From: RUG695 sp050943135
GTDB taxonomy: Bacteria > Planctomycetota > Planctomycetia > Pirellulales > Thermoguttaceae
Length of the DNA: 64,000 nucleotides
Assembly (NCBI GenBank): GCA_050943135.1
Contig: JBMNOP010000003.1
Coordinates: 179,967-243,966, forward strand
Direction: 5' to 3'
Both the position numbers and the translations under genes were made by a program. The notes under the pieces were generated by a model. It saw only the letters and a program-made list of their open reading frames with translations. It was not told the DNA's origin and made no database searches. Of the stretch, positions 60,616 to 64,000 are shown one piece after another. Numbering within the stretch: position 1 is the stretch's first letter; each line of letters starts with the position of its first letter.

Positions 60616-63600
60616 TTACTTTTTCTTCGATGGGGTCTTCAAGAGCCAAAGGAGGCAGGGGGACGCGATAAACATCGTGCTAAAGGTGCCGACGACAATC
60701 CCGAGGGACATCGCGAAAGCAAATGTGTGGATCCCGGCACCCCCGAGGGCGTAAAGAACCAACGAGACAAAGAGGGTCGTCATCCCGGTCAGGATCGTTC
60801 GACTGAGGCATTGGTTGATAGACTGATCAACGATCTCTTCGTTGACCAGTATATTTTTACCGCAGATTTCACGCATTCGGTCGAACAGAACGATCGTATC
60901 GTTTAGGGAGTAGCCGATCAACGTCAGAAACGCGGCAACAGTTGGAAGCCCGATTTTAAACTCATTGATTCCGAGAAATCCGAGATAAGGGGCCAACCAC
61001 TTGCTGAGTGCCAGGAAGCCAAGAACGCACAAAACGTTATAAAGCAAAGCCACCGAGGCAGAGAATCCGAAGACGAGTTTCTTAAACCGAACCCCGATAT
61101 AAACGATCATAATTATTAAACTGCCAATGATCGCCACGACTCCCTGCATACGCGCATATCCGGCCACCGAACTTCCGATCACCTGGGATGACTCGAATAT
61201 GGGTCGGCCGTTGACCTGTTCGGCAACCTTCTGCGAGAATGCCTCGACGAGGTTTTCATCGTCTGTATCGAAGACGATCCTCCACTCGTTATGCACATTG
61301 GTCCCCTTCGGGTCTTCGGGGTCGACACTTTCGACCTTAATGTTCAGACTCGCGACGTCACGCTCCCGGAGGAACGACTCCAGACGATCAGAATAGTAAC
61401 CGGCAACGACCTCACGGGCCTGAGCCGGTTCGACGGAAACATTGATCAGCACCGCGTTTTTCATTTCGTTGTCGATCGAGCCGGGAACGGGGACTTCCTC
61501 GGTACGGAGATCGGAAAAACCAAAGGAACCGGTGACCAACGTGTCTCCGAAAGCCTCTTCGACAATTGTCTCGACCTGAGCGAGGTACTGCTCGGAATCA
61601 ATGTCGGGAGGGGTCGATGTGCTGATCGAGAAACAGCAGCCATCCGGAACTTTGTTGCCGGTGTGGTCTTTCTCAAGAGAAAGCTTGCTAACGGAAAGAT
61701 CGGGAAGCTGTTCCAGGCTCGAACGCAATTCGCCGATCTGTTTCGGTTCGTTGAAGAGAGCCTGAATCTGAACGCCGCCGACAAAATCGATGTCAAAGAT
61801 CCCCTTCCCGCGGGCAACCAGACCGACGAACCCGATCAATACCACGGCGAGAGCAAGGGAAATCATCCCCTTTTTATAACTCATGAAGGGGATATTCGTC
61901 TTCGGAAACGGTTTGAGACCGGGAAGGAACGGATAGACACAACGTTTGCCAATCCACCCTTGACGTTCCGCCGTCTCAAAAATGACACGCGAAACGTATG
62001 TCGCGGTGAACATATTGAACAAGACACCGAGGAAGAGCGTGAGCCCGAACCCCTTGATCTGCTCGCTGCCGACGGCGTAGAGAATAATCGCTGTGAGCAT
62101 CGTCGTGATGTTGGAGTCGAAGATCGCGGTGAAGGCGCGGGAGAAGCCGTTGCGGATCGCCATGCGAAGGGTCGCGCCGCCGGAAAGTTCATCTCTTATG
62201 CGTTCGTAGATAAGGATGTTGGCGTCGACCGCCATACCGATGGTCAAAACCAGACCGGCGAGACCGGGAAGGGTAAATGCCGCGCGAAGGCTGAGCATCA
62301 CCATCATGAGCAAGAGGAGGTTCATGAAGACCGCAAACGAGGCGACCAGACCGCCAAAACCGTAATAGGTGACCATGAAGACAACAACAGCTATCCCCCC
62401 AAGAATGACGGAATTGACTCCGCTGCGGATGGTATCTTCACCAAGCGTCGGTCCGGTAAGCATGCGGGTAACCGGCTCATCGCTGAGTTGTGCGGGGAGA
62501 ACACCGCTCTTCATGACTTTCAGAAGGTCGTCGACATCTCGGTTGATCCGGCGAACCGATTCTTCGGAAAGATTACTTCCGAAGGTGATCACGCCGCGGC
62601 TTTCGATCTTATTGCTGATCGCCGGGGCGGAATAGAGACTGTCGTTCAGGATAATCCCGAGTTGGCGGCCGCGTGTCCGTTCGGTTCCTTGCTTGTAGCG
62701 GTCGGTCAGGTGCTTCATCCGTTCGGCACCGTCGCGGTTCATTTCAAACTGAAGTTCAGGTTCCCCACGTTCGCCGATCGACTTATTGACACGGGCCATA
62801 TGTCTGCCGTAGACATCGTAGAGATCGGTCAGTTCCAGAACGAGGACTTCAACCCCCGAGGCGACTCCTTCGTCACGTTCGGCACCGGCGTCGGACCTGG
62901 AAATCGGAGACTCGCGTGTGATGACATCGGGCATTGTCCGGAGATCTTCGACCATCGTCGGATCGACCGGAACCCATGTTCCGCCGATGATGATGCGGTC
63001 TTTCCCGATCGGTTCGGGAAGGCGGATTTCGTAGGTCTTGGCGAGGTCGGGCCGACGGGCGATATCAATCAATTCCTTTTCTTCGGGTGCGTTGGTCGAC
63101 GCCAAAATTCGGAATTTGAGCTGGCCGGCCTCGTTGATTTTGCGTTCGATTCGAGCAACCTCGGCTTCGTCGGCTTCGGGAATCGTCACCATGATCTCTT
63201 TGTTACCGCCGAGCGCCTGAATCTGGATTTCACGAACACCCCCCTGGTTGATACGCTCAGCCAAGACGTGTTTGAGGTCATCCATCGTTTGTGCATCGAT
63301 TGTTTTTTCCCCGGTTGCCACGCGTCCTTCGTCGGCCGGGTCGTCGGAATCTTTTTGAGTAACCTCGTAGACAAGGATCGAACCGCCGCGCAGGTCGATC
63401 CCGAGGTTCATCCTGTGTCCCAAAAGACCGTAAATGGTTGAGAAGAGCGCTATGAGGAAGCTGAACAGAACAACGAAATATTGTCCTTTGTGGTCTTGCA
63501 TTCTCCAAGTTTTGGCGAAGAATTTTGCCAGGTACCAAGAGATCAGGAAGATTCCGATCACGGTTGCGAAGATGATCGACCCCCCGAGTCGGAGGCCCTT

Positions 63601-64000
63601 GCTCTGCGGCACCGGAGTCACGGCAATGTCACTTTCGGTAATTTCGACATCGGTAAGGGGTGACTCTTCGGTGGAGGGAGCTTCGGTCTGCTCGGGAGCT
63701 TGGGCATCTGTCGGTGTATCCCCAGGCGTGTGAGCAGCCTCATCGTCTGCTTGAGCTCCTTCGGAAGCGGGAGCGGCCTCGTCGTCCGATTGAGATTCTT
63801 CCGGAGCAGGAGCGACTTCATCGGTCGGCAGGGCCTCTTCGGAAGCGGGAGCGGCCTCGTCGTCCGATTGAGATTCTTCCGGAGCAGGAGCGACTTCATC
63901 GGCCGGCAGGGCCCCTTCGGAAGCGGGAGTGGCAGCGTCGTCCGATTGAGATTTTTCCGGAGCAGGAGCGACTTCATCGGTCGGCAGGGCCTCTTCGGAA
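60616..64000 (-). CDS. secDF: Protein translocase SecD-SecF fusion with acidic N-terminal repeats (5'-truncated)
   Basis: At least 1128 codons are visible; the start lies beyond the window. SecD and SecF are fused into one inner-membrane protein that uses proton motive force to aid protein export. The SecD part has two N-terminal helices (GSIIFATVIGIFLISWYLA and YFVVLFSFLIALFSTIYG; most SecDs have one) and GIDLRGGS, then the large periplasmic domain and helices. The SecF part begins near FDIDFVGG. A GTG at 63621 could be taken as the start, but it has no ribosome-binding site and the frame stays open through a run of acidic, Pro/Ala/Glu-rich 26-residue repeats to the window edge. Terminator hairpin downstream; GNAT gene next. 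Confidence 0.9.
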   Translation of the reverse strand, partial: SEEALPTDEVAPAPEKSQSDDAATPASEGALPADEVAPAPEESQSDDEAAPASEEALPTDEVAPAPEESQSDDEAAPASEGAQADDEAAHTPGDTPTDAQAPEQTEAPSTEESPLTDVEITESDIAVTPVPQSKGLRLGGSIIFATVIGIFLISWYLAKFFAKTWRMQDHKGQYFVVLFSFLIALFSTIYGLLGHRMNLGIDLRGGSILVYEVTQKDSDDPADEGRVATGEKTIDAQTMDDLKHVLAERINQGGVREIQIQALGGNKEIMVTIPEADEAEVARIERKINEAGQLKFRILASTNAPEEKELIDIARRPDLAKTYEIRLPEPIGKDRIIIGGTWVPVDPTMVEDLRTMPDVITRESPISRSDAGAERDEGVASGVEVLVLELTDLYDVYGRHMARVNKSIGERGEPELQFEMNRDGAERMKHLTDRYKQGTERTRGRQLGIILNDSLYSAPAISNKIESRGVITFGSNLSEESVRRINRDVDDLLKVMKSGVLPAQLSDEPVTRMLTGPTLGEDTIRSGVNSVILGGIAVVVFMVTYYGFGGLVASFAVFMNLLLLMMVMLSLRAAFTLPGLAGLVLTIGMAVDANILIYERIRDELSGGATLRMAIRNGFSRAFTAIFDSNITTMLTAIILYAVGSEQIKGFGLTLFLGVLFNMFTATYVSRVIFETAERQGWIGKRCVYPFLPGLKPFPKTNIPFMSYKKGMISLALAVVLIGFVGLVARGKGIFDIDFVGGVQIQALFNEPKQIGELRSSLEQLPDLSVSKLSLEKDHTGNKVPDGCCFSISTSTPPDIDSEQYLAQVETIVEEAFGDTLVTGSFGFSDLRTEEVPVPGSIDNEMKNAVLINVSVEPAQAREVVAGYYSDRLESFLRERDVASLNIKVESVDPEDPKGTNVHNEWRIVFDTDDENLVEAFSQKVAEQVNGRPIFESSQVIGSSVAGYARMQGVVAIIGSLIIMIVYIGVRFKKLVFGFSASVALLYNVLCVLGFLALSKWLAPYLGFLGINEFKIGLPTVAAFLTLIGYSLNDTIVLFDRMREICGKNILVNEEIVDQSINQCLSRTILTGMTTLFVSLVLYALGGAGIHTFAFAMSLGIVVGTFSTMFIASPCLLWLLKTPSKKK
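63763..64000. repeat. 78-base tandem repeat coding for acidic 26-residue units in SecDF
   Basis: The block starting GGAAGCGGGAG at 63763 recurs at 63841 and 63919, and a fourth begins at 63997. The copies are nearly identical, with a few changes. In the secDF frame each codes for a unit close to EEALPTDEVAPAPEESQ followed by SDDEAAPAS. At least three full copies are seen and the array continues past the window edge. Confidence 0.9.

Noticed and set aside
63619..63621. GTG codon as the start of secDF
   Set aside because: No ribosome-binding site precedes it, and the open frame continues upstream through tandem repeats with preserved reading frame.
63618..63977. Minus-strand frame of 119 codons with MKSLLLRKNLNRT repeats
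   Set aside because: This is another frame of the 78-base repeats that code for the acidic SecDF arm; its repeat pattern comes from that DNA.
1..64000. CRISPR arrays, tRNA or rRNA genes, insertion sequences
   Set aside because: I looked for direct-repeat arrays with spacers, cloverleaf-like sequences in the intergenic gaps and transposase motifs and saw none. The only tandem array is the coding repeat in secDF.

Overview
The window looks like chromosome of a member of the Planctomycetota, probably a host-associated or polysaccharide-degrading lineage of the Pirellulales/Thermoguttaceae type. This is inferred from protein features, not from a phylogenetic marker. The signs are a secreted protein with the planctomycete LEPR-like export motif (LEERHLL) and a C-terminal dockerin pair, two Tat-exported Gfo/Idh/MocA oxidoreductases, several secreted glycoside hydrolases and GDSL esterases, a SecD-SecF fusion, and DNA rich enough in G+C to give long antisense open frames. 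No rRNA, tRNA, insertion sequence or CRISPR array was recognised.

Layout. 1-521 is the end of a sugar-phosphate isomerase/epimerase gene. 769-10094 is a tight three-gene operon: a SNF2-type helicase with a DUF3883 nuclease-like tail, a DUF1156 adenine-specific DNA methylase and a DUF499 ATPase. This is the defence-like system of the window. 10327-12232 holds an orphan 109-residue protein, tatD and csrA. 12302-19087 groups a very large autotransporter, a GGDEF diguanylate cyclase and a flotillin, which suggests a surface-attachment module. The autotransporter ribosome-binding site carries a sequence close to the CsrA-binding consensus. 19187-37125 is rich in secreted enzymes: a flavodoxin-like reductase, a beta-lactamase-like/esterase fusion, a metalloprotease/beta-helix/dockerin protein, a GH78 rhamnosidase, a tandem SGNH hydrolase, a serine hydrolase-NamZ fusion, a Tat-exported oxidoreductase and a GH32-like enzyme, with mntP among them. 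37195-44354 holds housekeeping carB, an SGNH hydrolase, trxB and a WYL regulator with three AT-hooks. 44652-48826 is a likely operon of a Tat oxidoreductase, a HEAT-like exported protein and a GH5 enzyme. 48890-51692 carries a MATE transporter and an exported (alpha/alpha)-barrel-like protein. 51830-57021 runs xseA-coaX-VWA protein and then a Sel1 protein. 57282-59546 is a secreted beta-helix enzyme. The right edge holds a GNAT acetyltransferase and a SecDF whose N-terminus is preceded by an acidic tandem repeat that runs off the window.

Many genes have readable sigma70-like promoters (TTGACA/TATAAT types) and perfect-stem hairpins at convergent junctions. Together they allow transcription units to be drawn. 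The points most worth following are the three-gene methylase/helicase/ATPase operon, the CsrA-autotransporter-diguanylate cyclase arrangement, the serine hydrolase-NamZ fusion, the AT-hook WYL regulator and the acidic repeat extension of SecDF.
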